This document shows, piece after piece, positions 1-8,505 of a stretch of 64,000 nucleotides of DNA (position 1 is the first letter of the stretch; each line of letters starts with the position of its first letter). A program made the translations under genes and the position numbers. The notes under the pieces are model-generated. The model searched no databases and was not told the origin of the DNA. It saw only the letters and a list, made by a program, of their open reading frames with translations. The DNA is from Bradyrhizobium canariense (GTDB lineage Bacteria > Pseudomonadota > Alphaproteobacteria > Rhizobiales > Xanthobacteraceae). The stretch lies in the NCBI RefSeq assembly GCF_900105125.1, contig NZ_LT629750.1, forward strand, positions 6,351,001 to 6,415,000, read 5' to 3'.

Positions 1-16
1 CTTTCTATCGTATCGA

Positions 17-1723
17 TCACAAGAGGCCTAATTCTCCAGCTCGAGATACGGCCTCAGTCCGGGTGCTGACAGCTAACTTCAAAAAAATGCGCTTAATGTG
101 CGACTTGACCGTTTCAGGCGAGATATTGAGAGATTGAGCGACCCGTTTGTTGGCGAGACCGCGACTGATCAGTGCCAAGATCTCGCACTCTCGTGTGCTA
201 AGCCCGTCACTTGCTTTGCTCCATGGTTTGGCCGAAGCACGCTTTGCATCTCGAGCGTCAAGACACGCGGATAAGCTCCCGAGATAGGGAAGAAGAGCGC
301 GGTGCCCGCCTGGCTCGGGCCCTTGAGCATAGGCATAGGCCCGCTTCAGCAACGCACCGACCCCAGCCCCTCTGTCCATAAAGACCTGATAAAGTCCCGT
401 GCTTGAACCAACTTGAAGGGTTCGAAAAAATAATGTGTCGGCCTCGTGAGTTTCCCCGATATGCGCAAGCATGCCGGCCAGCTCAATCGCCAATTGACAG
501 GCGGTATAGAGCTCATGTCGCTCTAATGCTTGATGATAAAGCAGACGAAAAGCTGCCGCTGCTTCTATCGAAGGGGATTCAGCCCAGGAAACGCGCCAGT
601 ACGTAAGAGTGCGGCACCGTACAACCTCGGAGCGTCTATGGGCCGATCCGACGTTGTGGGTCTGGGCGGCGCGGTCGAGATGTTCGACGCAGGCGCGGGC
701 TTCGTTCAAGCGGCCCTCTTGCAGCAACAAGAGGGCTCGTTCAGCGATGCTCGCCGCGACGAGGCGAGGCCATCCGCGGCGGCCGCCCAGGGCCTCCGCC
801 TCCCGCAGCAGCAACGCCGCAAGGTCCCATTGCATCCTGTGTCTCGCTATCCGCGCGAGAACAAGATAGCCCCGCAAAGCGCACTCGACGGAGCCCTGCG
901 CACTGATCGCAGAAAGCTTGTCCCGGAGCATCACCTCAGCTGCGTCCAGATACCCTTCTTCATAGAGCACCTGTGCGGTCAGACACACCGGTAGAGCAGC
1001 CAATCCTGCGGCGGATCGGAGCCCAGCTTCGGAAATTTCTCGCGCATCGGACGCTAGGCGTGCCGCCGTCGTAAAATGCAATTGCTCAAGTTCCATGGCC
1101 GCCTCGATGGACAGGTTGAACACCGCCGAAAGCGTCTGCGATCGCCCAGTCCTCGCGTCAGGTGGCCACCGGGGTAAAGCATAAAAAGTTTCCAGTTCAC
1201 CCAGTTGCCAGTATAGAAAGTGACAAAGGGTAGATGCGACATGATGATCCTCACCATAGGCTGCCTTCTTAAGGCATGACTCTGCGATCGAGAGAGCGGC
1301 CAAGCTGTCATCCTCGAAGGCCAGGCCAACCGCGCGAAGGAGTTCTGTTGCAGCCCGAAACCGCTCCCCCACCTCGGTCGGCAAATCACCGATTTCCAGC
1401 TCGATCCGATCAATCTCAGCGAATGCCTCATTGATCTGCAACGCCAACATCATGCGCCAGGCCCTCGCCAAGCTGCGCCGGATCTGAGGCGCCGACGCGC
1501 CGGTGAGATTCCGTTGCGTCTTGCACCGCCCGCTTGTGCCGGGCGTCGTGATGGGCGCGGGGAGGCTCCGCGCGATGACCTGAATCAGGTTCGCGCCATC
1601 ATCAGGCAAGTGCCGCGGCCCGAATGCAGGTTTCTCAACCTCGCTCCACGGCGCAGTGAATCGAGACCCCCGGGGTCGAAGCGCGTCTTCGCTGCACGAT
1701 CCTAGAAAGCTCCCTTCCGCCAT
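17..1723 (-). CDS. LuxR/MalT-type transcriptional activator without an ATPase domain
   Basis: A 568-residue protein whose last 60 residues form a LuxR/GerE helix-turn-helix (LSTRECEILALI, then NISPETVKSHIKRI). The middle (roughly residues 85-480) is alanine- and leucine-rich helical sequence like the TPR-type sensor region of MalT/LAL regulators. LAL proteins are normally about 850-900 residues with an N-terminal Walker ATPase; no P-loop is visible here, so this is a short or N-truncated version. An AGGA sequence 7 bases before the ATG supports the start; M91 is an alternative. It sits beside a group of promoters sharing a MalT-box-like G-tract operator and is the best local candidate for their activator (inference). 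Ligand unknown. Confidence 0.8.
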   Translation of the reverse strand: MAEGSFLGSCSEDALRPRGSRFTAPWSEVEKPAFGPRHLPDDGANLIQVIARSLPAPITTPGTSGRCKTQRNLTGASAPQIRRSLARAWRMMLALQINEAFAEIDRIELEIGDLPTEVGERFRAATELLRAVGLAFEDDSLAALSIAESCLKKAAYGEDHHVASTLCHFLYWQLGELETFYALPRWPPDARTGRSQTLSAVFNLSIEAAMELEQLHFTTAARLASDAREISEAGLRSAAGLAALPVCLTAQVLYEEGYLDAAEVMLRDKLSAISAQGSVECALRGYLVLARIARHRMQWDLAALLLREAEALGGRRGWPRLVAASIAERALLLLQEGRLNEARACVEHLDRAAQTHNVGSAHRRSEVVRCRTLTYWRVSWAESPSIEAAAAFRLLYHQALERHELYTACQLAIELAGMLAHIGETHEADTLFFRTLQVGSSTGLYQVFMDRGAGVGALLKRAYAYAQGPEPGGHRALLPYLGSLSACLDARDAKRASAKPWSKASDGLSTRECEILALISRGLANKRVAQSLNISPETVKSHIKRIFLKLAVSTRTEAVSRAGELGLL

Positions 1724-1763
1724 AGCATGATCCTGATGCGGTCAGTGACAAGGGAGCCGCGGG

Positions 1764-1784
1764 GCCGACCGCCAGTCGGTCGGC
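1764..1784. promoter_or_regulatory. Perfect 8-bp inverted repeat upstream of the LuxR-type gene
   Basis: GCCGACCG, five bases, then CGGTCGGC. It lies about 40 bases upstream of the LuxR-type start codon, so it could be an operator or a leader hairpin. There is no T-tract, so a terminator is unlikely. Function not shown. Confidence 0.35.
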
Positions 1785-2032
1785 GCCACTAGTACCGACG
1801 AAACGCCCAGCAGTCGTGATTTCGAGGTATTTTTCTGGTAAAGATTTGGTATTGTTTCGTATTGGTTCCACCCTCTTCCCAAGTTACGTCTCTTATAGAT
1901 GCCGCTGCGAGTTTAACCGGAACGTTGCATTTCGATTGGACCATCGTCGAGGCGGCGGGACCGACGATGTCAGAAGCGCCCCCCTTCCTTGCCGGGCATT
2001 CCCTTTGGGCCGAAGCAGCCGTCGGCTGCGCC

Positions 2033-2072
2033 CCCCCATTTCATAAGCTTACTCCCCCGTAGAGGGGATTGG
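2033..2072 (+). promoter_or_regulatory. Composite C5-N16-C5-N4-G-tract operator, copy 1
   Basis: Distal C tract ending at 2037, 16-base spacer, CCCCC at 2054-2058, GTAG, AGGGG at 2063-2067, then ATTGG. Same layout and spacing as six other copies in this window. The G-side points at the MucR-like gene starting about 197 bases downstream. Confidence 0.6.
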
Positions 2073-2266
2073 TGACGCCCTGCGTGATGCCCAAGATTCA
2101 AATGCATCTCTTCCGGTGTCGGGAGCGCCCGGCCGATGTCGTGCCGATCGCGTCGACGACAGGGTCTTTGTGGCGTGCTCACGCTCGCGGGCGACTATGC
2201 TGAAGTCGGGAGCAATCCCTTCGCGGCGTCGCTGCTCGAACGATCTGGCGCACCGAGGAGTCGGTT

Positions 2267-2680
2267 ATGGCGATTGTAGCCAACCTGACGGAACTGACCG
2301 CGATCATCGTCGCTTCGTTCGTCTCCAACAACACGCTCAAGGCTAGTGAAATTCCTGCTCTGATCGTGTCGACCCACAACGCGCTTCTCCACATTGATGC
2401 TGTCCCGCAAACTTCGAGCGGCCGCGAGAAGCCCGCCGTTCCGGTGTGGGAATCCATTACCGACGAATACCTGGTCTGTTTAGACGATGGGAAAAGGCTG
2501 CGGACTCTCAAGCGCTATCTCAAGCGCAAATTCTCGCTTTCGCCCGATGAGTACCGGAAAAAGTGGGGGCTTCCGGAGGACTACCCGATGGTGGCGCCTG
2601 GGTACGCCGAACTGCGCTCAAGAATTGCGAAGCGAAAAACGAGGGAAGCATCCAACGCGCCGGAATCTCGCACAAGCTAA
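2267..2680 (+). CDS. MucR/Ros-family regulator lacking zinc-binding histidines
   Basis: A 137-residue protein with the MucR/Ros architecture. The N-terminal half resembles the oligomerisation part, and YLVCLDDGKRLRTLKRYL followed by SLSPDEYRKKWGLP and DYPMVAP matches the C-terminal DNA-binding core. In Ros the zinc site is Cys-x2-Cys/Asp plus two histidines. Here the first cysteine and an aspartate are present, but the expected histidines of KRHLxTHH are Tyr and Lys/Phe, so classical zinc coordination is impossible. Zinc-free members are known in Mesorhizobium (Ml proteins), so it may still bind DNA. GAGGAG six bases before the ATG fixes the start. One copy of the shared operator lies upstream. 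Confidence 0.85.
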   Translation: MAIVANLTELTAIIVASFVSNNTLKASEIPALIVSTHNALLHIDAVPQTSSGREKPAVPVWESITDEYLVCLDDGKRLRTLKRYLKRKFSLSPDEYRKKWGLPEDYPMVAPGYAELRSRIAKRKTREASNAPESRTS

Positions 2681-2755
2681 GCCCCTTGTACCGATCCATC
2701 TGTCTGACCCGGACGAACGGTCGTCCCCTTGCGACGCTCCGTTTCGCCGCGCCAT

Positions 2756-2796
2756 CCCCCGCCTTACAGGATCTGCCCCCCATCGGGGGGATAGGG
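2756..2796 (+). promoter_or_regulatory. Composite C5-N16-C5-N4-G5 operator, copy 2 (cyo promoter)
   Basis: CCCCC at 2756-2760, 16-base spacer, CCCCC at 2777-2781, ATCG, GGGGG at 2786-2790, then ATAGGG. It lies about 160 bases before the cyoA start with the G-side toward the gene. The core is nearly identical to copies 3 and 7. Confidence 0.7.
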
Positions 2797-2952
2797 CGTC
2801 ATATCGGATTCGACCATGATCCGTCTCGGCGATGCGCTGAGGGGCGGACCGGTCACCGGCCAAGGTGCTTGTCAGAAGATTCCCTCGTTGGCAGCGGGGC
2901 AGCGGGCGTCGCTCGCGAACACTGTCAGCTAGCCGAGTTTGGAGAGCGAGCA

Positions 2953-3825
2953 TTGCAGAGCGCGGTGGCCACTAAGGTAGTTCGAGGCGCCATTCTCGTA
3001 TCGTCGGCGCTTCTGCTCTGCTCGTGCAGTGAAGGCGTCCTCGATCCACACGGTCCGATTGGTAAGGCCGAACGTGTCATTCTCTGCGACGCCACGGCCA
3101 TCATGCTCGCGGTCGTCGTGCCGGTCATCCTGCTGACGCTAGGCTTCGCGTGGTGGTTTCGCGCAAGCAACAAGCGGGCGCGCTACCTACCCGAGTGGGA
3201 GTATTCCGGCCGGATCGAGATGATCGTCTGGTCGATCCCGGCTCTTGTCGTCCTGTTTCTCGGGGGCATTGCTTGGATTGGTGCGCACGAACTTGATCCT
3301 CCCAAGCCAATCACATCGGCCCAGGCGCCGCTCGACGTGGAAGTCGTCTCGCTCGACTGGAAGTGGTTGTTCATCTATCCGACCCAGGGCATCGCGAGCG
3401 TCAACCGCCTGGTCGTGCCGGTAGGAACCCCGATCCGGTTCCGCCTCACGTCGGCCAGCGTGATGAACTCGTTCTTCATCCCCCAGCTTGGCAGCCAAAT
3501 CTACATCATGCCCGGCATGACAACCCGCCTGAACCTGCAGGCGGACCGTCCCGGCGTCTACAAGGGCCTGTCTGCACAGTTCAGCGGCGAAGGCTTTTCG
3601 GATATGCGTTTCGACCTGGCGGCCGTGCCCCAGGATCAATTCGAGGCTTGGGTGAAGGCTGCCAAGACCCAGGGCGGCATGCTCGATTCGGCCTCCTACA
3701 GCGCTCTTGCACGCCCAAGCAAAGCGATTGCGCCGACGACCTACGCTGGCGTCTCCCCCGGACTGTTCGAAACTGCCTCGGCCCGCAGTACCGGCGCTGA
3801 GCTCCCGCCGCATCAGGAGCACTGA
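2953..3825 (+). CDS. cyoA: Cytochrome bo-type ubiquinol oxidase subunit II
   Basis: Subunit II of the proton-pumping quinol oxidase. A TTG start with GGAG six bases upstream gives a 290-residue lipoprotein precursor (E. coli CyoA is 315). The leader ends in LLLCSC, so Cys25 is the probable lipidated residue. Two membrane helices follow, then the cupredoxin domain with the CyoA signatures [25 protein letters not shown] and [10 protein letters not shown]. The copper ligands of CuA-type subunit II are absent, which marks quinol rather than cytochrome c as the donor. It is the first gene of cyoABCD. The frame stays open further upstream, but that stretch has no CyoA-like sequence. Confidence 0.93.
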   Translation: MQSAVATKVVRGAILVSSALLLCSCSEGVLDPHGPIGKAERVILCDATAIMLAVVVPVILLTLGFAWWFRASNKRARYLPEWEYSGRIEMIVWSIPALVVLFLGGIAWIGAHELDPPKPITSAQAPLDVEVVSLDWKWLFIYPTQGIASVNRLVVPVGTPIRFRLTSASVMNSFFIPQLGSQIYIMPGMTTRLNLQADRPGVYKGLSAQFSGEGFSDMRFDLAAVPQDQFEAWVKAAKTQGGMLDSASYSALARPSKAIAPTTYAGVSPGLFETASARSTGAELPPHQEH

Positions 3826-3826
3826 C

Positions 3827-5809
3827 ATGCTGGGTAAGCTCACATGGGCGGCGATCCCGTTCGATCAGCCGATAGTCATGATCGCCTCGGCCGGGGTCGC
3901 GATCGTCATCGCCGGCATCCTTGGCCTCGTCACCTTAAAAGGGTGGTGGCCCTATTTGTGGCGCGAGTGGATCACCAGCGTCGATCACAAGCGCATCGGC
4001 GTGATGTATGTGCTCCTTGCCCTGGTGATGCTGGTTCGCGGCTTCGCCGACGCGATCATGATGCGCACCCAGCTCGCCCTCGCCGCGGGCGGCGCACCAG
4101 GCTTCCTTCCGCCCGAGCACTACAATCAGATCTTCTCAGCGCACGGGACGATCATGATTTTCTTCGTCGCCATGCCGTTCGTGATCGGCCTGATGAACTT
4201 TGCAGTGCCGTTGCAACTCGGTGTACGCGATGTCGCCTTCCCCGTGCTCAACAACGTCAGCTTCTGGCTGACGGCCGCCGGTGTACTTCTGATCAACCTG
4301 TCGCTGTTCATCGGTGAGTTCGCGCGCACGGGCTGGCTGGCCTATCCGCCCCTCAGCGAGACCGCTTTCTCCCCGGGCGTCGGTGTCGATTATTATCTTT
4401 GGTCGTTGCAGATCTCCGGCCTCGGCACCTTGCTGTCCGGAATCAATCTCACCACGACCATCCTGAAGCTTCGGGCTCCGGGGATGGGCTATATGCGCAT
4501 GCCGATCTTCTGCTGGACGGCGCTCGCCGCCAATCTCCTCATCGTTGCCTCATTCCCGGTCATGACCGCAACCTTCGCGATGTTGCTGCTCGACCGCTAC
4601 TGTGACTTTCATTTCTTCACGACGAGCGCCGGCGGCAATCCGATGATGTACATCAACCTCATCTGGATATGGGGCCACCCGGAAGTCTACATCCTGATCC
4701 TGCCGGCCTTCGGCGTATACTCCGAAGTCGTCGCGACCTTCTCCGGCAAACCGTTGTTCGGCTACCGCTCCATGGTCATGGCGACAATGGCAATTTGCGT
4801 CCTCTCGTTCCTGGTCTGGCTGCACCACTTCTTCACCATGGGCGCCGGCGCAGACGTAAACGGCTTCTTCGGCATCATGACGATGATCATCGCGGTGCCA
4901 ACCGGCGTCAAAGTGTTCAACTGGCTCTTCACGCTCTACGGCGGGCGCATCCGCTTCACCGTTCCGGTCTACTGGGCGCTTGGCTTCATGGTCACCTTCG
5001 TGCTCGGCGGCATGACCGGCGTGCTGATGGCGATCCCACCGGCCGACTTCGTCCTGCACAACAGCCTCTTCCTGGTCGCGCATTTCCACAACACCGCGAT
5101 CGGTGGTGTCGTGTTCGGCGTCTTCGCCGGCTACACTTATTGGTTCCCCAAGGCCTTCGGTTTCAAGCTCGATGAGCGACTGGGCAAGGCGATTTTCTGG
5201 TGCTGGTTCCTCGGTTTCTACCTCGCCTTCATGCCGCTCTATGCGCTGGGTCTGATGGGCGCTACCCGGCGAATGCAGCACTATCCGGACACGCACTGGC
5301 AGCCCCTAATGCTTGTAGCCCTGTCGGGCGCGGTGTTGATCCTCTTCGGCATCGGCCTGACCGTGGTTCAACTGGTCGTCAGCATTCGAAGGCGTGACCT
5401 CAACCGCGATTTGATCGGCGACCCCTGGAACGGCCGCACTCTCGAATGGTCCACACCTTCTCCACCGCCGCCTTGGAATTTCGCTCTCTCGCCGCAGATC
5501 AACGGCACCGACGCCTATTGGGCTGCGAAACAGCGCGGACACGAGGCGGAACAAGTCGCTGTCGCGCGTGCCTACGTCCCGGTGCATTTGCCGCGCAACA
5601 ACCCCACAGGTTTCTTCCTCGCTTTCTTCGCCGTTGTGCTCGGCTTCGCGCTCATCTGGCACATCTGGTGGATGGCGATCGCCGGCTTGATGGGTTCTTT
5701 GGCTGTCGTGCTCGTCCAAGCCTGGCGCACGAGCGGTGAGACCGACATTTCTTCAAGGGAGGTCGCAGCGTTCTACGAAGCGCATGCGGCCAGGGAGGGC
5801 GCCGTATGA
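3827..5809 (+). CDS. cyoB: Cytochrome bo-type ubiquinol oxidase subunit I
   Basis: Catalytic haem-copper subunit, 660 residues (E. coli CyoB 663). Numbering matches E. coli: low-spin haem ligands His106 and His421, CuB ligands His284, His333 and His334 with the cross-linking Tyr288, high-spin haem ligand His419, K-channel Lys362, and quinol-site residues Arg71, Asp75, His98 and Gln101. It therefore reduces oxygen with electrons from ubiquinol while pumping protons across the inner membrane. The ATG follows the cyoA stop by one base. Its last four bases overlap the start of cyoC (ATGA). Confidence 0.96.
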   Translation: MLGKLTWAAIPFDQPIVMIASAGVAIVIAGILGLVTLKGWWPYLWREWITSVDHKRIGVMYVLLALVMLVRGFADAIMMRTQLALAAGGAPGFLPPEHYNQIFSAHGTIMIFFVAMPFVIGLMNFAVPLQLGVRDVAFPVLNNVSFWLTAAGVLLINLSLFIGEFARTGWLAYPPLSETAFSPGVGVDYYLWSLQISGLGTLLSGINLTTTILKLRAPGMGYMRMPIFCWTALAANLLIVASFPVMTATFAMLLLDRYCDFHFFTTSAGGNPMMYINLIWIWGHPEVYILILPAFGVYSEVVATFSGKPLFGYRSMVMATMAICVLSFLVWLHHFFTMGAGADVNGFFGIMTMIIAVPTGVKVFNWLFTLYGGRIRFTVPVYWALGFMVTFVLGGMTGVLMAIPPADFVLHNSLFLVAHFHNTAIGGVVFGVFAGYTYWFPKAFGFKLDERLGKAIFWCWFLGFYLAFMPLYALGLMGATRRMQHYPDTHWQPLMLVALSGAVLILFGIGLTVVQLVVSIRRRDLNRDLIGDPWNGRTLEWSTPSPPPPWNFALSPQINGTDAYWAAKQRGHEAEQVAVARAYVPVHLPRNNPTGFFLAFFAVVLGFALIWHIWWMAIAGLMGSLAVVLVQAWRTSGETDISSREVAAFYEAHAAREGAV

Positions 5810-6426
5810 CCGTCGCGGATCAAGCCCTCTCGAGTCCCGAGGCCGTTCCCCTCTCAATGAGAGGCCCCGCATCGACCAGCGTTGTTGTCGGCTACGGCTT
5901 CTGGCTGTTCCTGCTATCCGACATCGTCATCTTCGCTGCTCTCTTTGCTGCCTACGCGGTGCTGGGTGGCGAGACGAACGGCGGTCCGCCCGGCGCAGAG
6001 CTTTTCGACAAAACGCATGTCTTCATCGAGACCGCCTGCCTGCTCGCCTCCAGCGTCACATGCGGCTTCGGTTCGATGGCTGTACAGCAGCGCAACAAGC
6101 TCGGGACATATCTGTGGATGACGGCCACCTTTGTCCTCGGTGCGTCCTTCTTGAGCCTCGAGGGATCCGAATTCGCCGGTATGGTCGCCGCGGGAAACAC
6201 CCCCTCGCGAAGCGCCTTCCTTTCTGCGTTCTTTGCGCTCGTCGGCACGCACGGTTTGCATGTCGCCGCCGGCCTGTTCTGGCTCGTCATCATGATGCTG
6301 CAGGTTACGACGCTCGGCTTTCAGCCCATGGTGAGGCGTCGCTTCTTCTGCTTCAGCTTGTTCTGGCACGCGCTCGACATCGTCTGGATCGGCGTCTTCA
6401 CAATCGTCTATCTGGGAGCACGCTGA
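5806..6426 (+). CDS. cyoC: Cytochrome bo-type ubiquinol oxidase subunit III
   Basis: 206 residues with five hydrophobic segments. It contains the conserved subunit-III pattern of a glutamate-bearing helix near [15 protein letters not shown] and the late block [14 protein letters not shown], which is typical of CyoC. It is translationally coupled to cyoB (ATGA overlap) and to cyoD (the final A of its TGA begins the next ATG). It stabilises the haem-copper core; no catalytic residues are expected. Confidence 0.94.
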   Translation: MTVADQALSSPEAVPLSMRGPASTSVVVGYGFWLFLLSDIVIFAALFAAYAVLGGETNGGPPGAELFDKTHVFIETACLLASSVTCGFGSMAVQQRNKLGTYLWMTATFVLGASFLSLEGSEFAGMVAAGNTPSRSAFLSAFFALVGTHGLHVAAGLFWLVIMMLQVTTLGFQPMVRRRFFCFSLFWHALDIVWIGVFTIVYLGAR

Positions 6427-6800
6427 TGCATGATGAAACGAACGCGCAAGGCGAAGCGCCCGGGGTCAGCGAGAACAGCCACGGCAGCCCGCGCAGCTAC
6501 CTCATTGGGCTTGGCTTTGCCACGATCCTGACGCTCGCTTCGTTTTGGGCGTCGTCGACCCACGTCATCTATGCGCCAGGCGTCCCTGTCCTCCTGGCGG
6601 TCCTCGCTATCGCGCAGATGGGAATCCACCTCGTCTTCTTCTTGCAAATCTCCACCGCGCCCGACCAGACGAACAACTTTCTGGCCCTAGCATTTGGCAT
6701 TTTCGTAGTCGGGCTCACCGTGTTCGGGTCAATGATCATCATGGCCAATCTCAACCACGGGATGATGCCTATGGATCGCCTGATGCAAATGCAGCGCTAG
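6426..6800 (+). CDS. cyoD: Cytochrome bo-type ubiquinol oxidase subunit IV
   Basis: 124-residue protein with a polar N-terminus and three membrane helices. The block HVIYAPGVPVLLAVLAIAQ followed by HLVFFLQIS is the CyoD pattern. It is the last gene of the operon; no cyoE (haem O synthase) follows, so haem modification must be supplied from elsewhere in the genome. It overlaps cyoC by one base. Confidence 0.93.
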   Translation: MHDETNAQGEAPGVSENSHGSPRSYLIGLGFATILTLASFWASSTHVIYAPGVPVLLAVLAIAQMGIHLVFFLQISTAPDQTNNFLALAFGIFVVGLTVFGSMIIMANLNHGMMPMDRLMQMQR

Positions 6801-7124
6801 CCAAATCTCGTCACGTCGCGAGGCCATGCTTTCGACCGCGTGCGGAGGGGTTCGATCTGAGCCGGTCCCCCGATCGGCTAATACGGCGTTGGGCAAAAAG
6901 GCGTCGTCCAGCACGGGCCGGTCTGCGAGTTGAGGCGTGTTGGCCGCTCTCGGTCCCTTCAGCGAAAGTTATCGGGCGGTTCCCCCGAATTGGACCGCTC
7001 GACCCCCGTCAGGGGGATGGGGTGTTTGGTGCTTCCGAAGCAGTATGCAGGCTGCGGTCGCGATACCGGTCGTGTCGCGGTCAACGATGTCAGAAACGAT
7101 CTCTAGACCCGAGAAGGCTCGACT
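6801..7124. other. Intergenic region cyoD to hydrolase
   Basis: 324 bases without a gene. The only structure I see is the composite operator at 6982-7022, which belongs to the downstream hydrolase. No convincing terminator hairpin follows cyoD. Confidence 0.6.
6982..7022 (+). promoter_or_regulatory. Composite C5-N16-C5-N4-G5 operator, copy 3
   Basis: CCCCC at 6982-6986, 16-base spacer, CCCCC at 7003-7007, GTCA, GGGGG at 7012-7016, then ATGGGG. About 105 bases before the hydrolase start, G-side toward the gene. GGTT directly precedes the distal C tract, as in copy 7. Confidence 0.7.
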
Positions 7125-8009
7125 ATGCGCAAGGACATTTCCTTTCTCAGCGATGGCCGAAAGCTTGTCGGTCACCTCTACCTACCCGATGGAGATCTAG
7201 GCCAAGCGAAGCCACCTGCCGTCATTGTGGTCGGGGCGTCGTCAGGGACGAAGGGACAGACACCAACGGTCTATTCCGAACGCTTGGTCCAACTGGGATA
7301 TGCAGCCCTTATTTTCGACCACTCCACGTATGGCGAAAGCGAGGGCGCTCCGCGCTGTGATGAGGACCCATTCGCCAAATCCGAGGACATTAAATGGGCG
7401 GTCACGTTTCTGGCCGGCTGCTCAGAGGTTGATCCGGGCCGAATTGGGGCAGTTGGGGTGTGTGGAGGGGGCGGCTTCGTGCCGTACACAGCTGTGGCAG
7501 ATCGGCGGATCAAGGCGGTGGCTATGGTCAGCAGTATTCCTGACTTGCGTAGCACATTGACCGACGGTTTCGCAGGTGACTGGCACGATCTGATGCGTGT
7601 AGCTCTGGCGGCGCGTGAAGAGTTCGCTCGAGGCGGCGACCCGCAGTACGTGCCATTCATGCCTCCGGGGCAACAGAGCGTTTGGGTGGAGAACGGCAAG
7701 AAGTACTACCTGACCGATCGCAATCCGGATCAAAAATGGCAGAACCAGACGCTCCTATGGTCGTTCGACAAGATGCTTCAGTTCTCTGCGCTCGACATTA
7801 TTCAGTTGCTGGCGCCGACCCCGCTTCTAGTCATCGCCGGCTCCGAGGCTGAGACGTTGGCGCAGAGCGAGGCCGCCTATGCGAAGGCGAGAGAGCCGAA
7901 GGAACTCTTCATCATTGAGGGCGGTTGCCATTTTGACTTTTACGATAGACCTGAGTACGTCGATCCCGCTGTCATCAGGATCGACAAATTCCTGAGGGCC
8001 CACCTCTGA
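7125..8009 (+). CDS. Dienelactone-hydrolase-like alpha/beta hydrolase with cysteine nucleophile
   Basis: 294 residues, alpha/beta-hydrolase fold of the DLH/YcjY type. After the oxyanion region (IVVGASSGTKGQ) comes an unusual nucleophile elbow, GVCGGGG, with Cys113 where most hydrolases have serine. Cysteine is the nucleophile in true dienelactone hydrolases. The late acid and histidine are plausibly in LLVIAGSEAE and EGGCHFDFYD. It is monocistronic, and preceded by its own copy of the shared operator, so it is probably co-expressed with the quinol oxidase and dehydrogenase operons. The substrate is not identifiable; an ester or lactone is likely. Confidence 0.8.
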   Translation: MRKDISFLSDGRKLVGHLYLPDGDLGQAKPPAVIVVGASSGTKGQTPTVYSERLVQLGYAALIFDHSTYGESEGAPRCDEDPFAKSEDIKWAVTFLAGCSEVDPGRIGAVGVCGGGGFVPYTAVADRRIKAVAMVSSIPDLRSTLTDGFAGDWHDLMRVALAAREEFARGGDPQYVPFMPPGQQSVWVENGKKYYLTDRNPDQKWQNQTLLWSFDKMLQFSALDIIQLLAPTPLLVIAGSEAETLAQSEAAYAKAREPKELFIIEGGCHFDFYDRPEYVDPAVIRIDKFLRAHL

Positions 8010-8170
8010 GCGACTGCTTGACCGCCAGATAATGTTCGAAGCGCTGGGCGGTTCAAAGTGTCATTCACTTCGGAAAAAGGCGCCCGTGCAGCGACGCGAC
8101 GATTGGCACCGGCGCTAGCCACGCGCATCCATCCAAAAATCCCGCGCGATAGAGCCTTCTCTAGAACAGT

Positions 8171-8458
8171 TCATCCGGCAGCCTGCGGCGACAACAGATC
8201 GGCAAGACCGATGTTTCGGTAGATTTCCCGGCGCATTCGGTCTGCGACGGTGTTCACGACCTCGGCGCCGTCCTGCGACGGATCAATATGGACACCTTCC
8301 GACTCGATCCTCGCAATCACAGCCTCGGCCGACGCGGCATTGCCGGCATAATTCACGACGACGGCAAAGCCATCTTTGCCGAGGCGTTCAGCCACAGCAG
8401 CGCCGATGCCGCCGGACGCGCCTGTGACGATTGCAACTTTTAATGTCTGGCCGGTCAT
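8171..8458 (-). pseudogene. Truncated short-chain dehydrogenase/reductase
   Basis: The first 55-60 residues are a clear SDR N-terminus: VAIVTGASGGIGAAVAERL (cofactor glycine motif) and VVNYAGNAASAE. An intact SDR is about 250 residues, with an NNAG strand and a YxxxK catalytic motif. Here the frame leaves the family after about residue 60 and ends with an unrelated tail (DGAEVVNTVADRMRREIY) at about 95 residues. A large internal deletion that joined two genes would explain this. The ATG at 8458 has AAGAGA upstream. It follows the dehydrogenase operon on the same strand, about 50 bases after the cytochrome gene. Confidence 0.6.
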
Positions 8459-8505
8459 GACGAAATTCTCTTGTGTAGACGCCGTTGTTGCCGATCCGAG
8501 CACGG

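Larger units (their letters stand above)
1724..2266. other. Intergenic region between LuxR-type and MucR-like genes
   Basis: About 540 bases without a convincing gene. It holds the inverted repeat at 1764-1784 and one copy of the composite C-tract/G-tract operator at 2033-2072. Short open frames here have no recognisable protein character. Confidence 0.6.

Noticed and set aside
1665-1677. GACCCCCGGGGTC palindrome, at first taken as another operator copy
   Set aside because: It lacks the four-base centre, the distal C tract and the AT, and lies inside the LuxR-type reading frame.
4550-5296. Long antisense open frames opposite cyoB and other GC-rich genes
   Set aside because: They mirror real genes in high-GC DNA, have shuffled charged composition and no recognisable domains.
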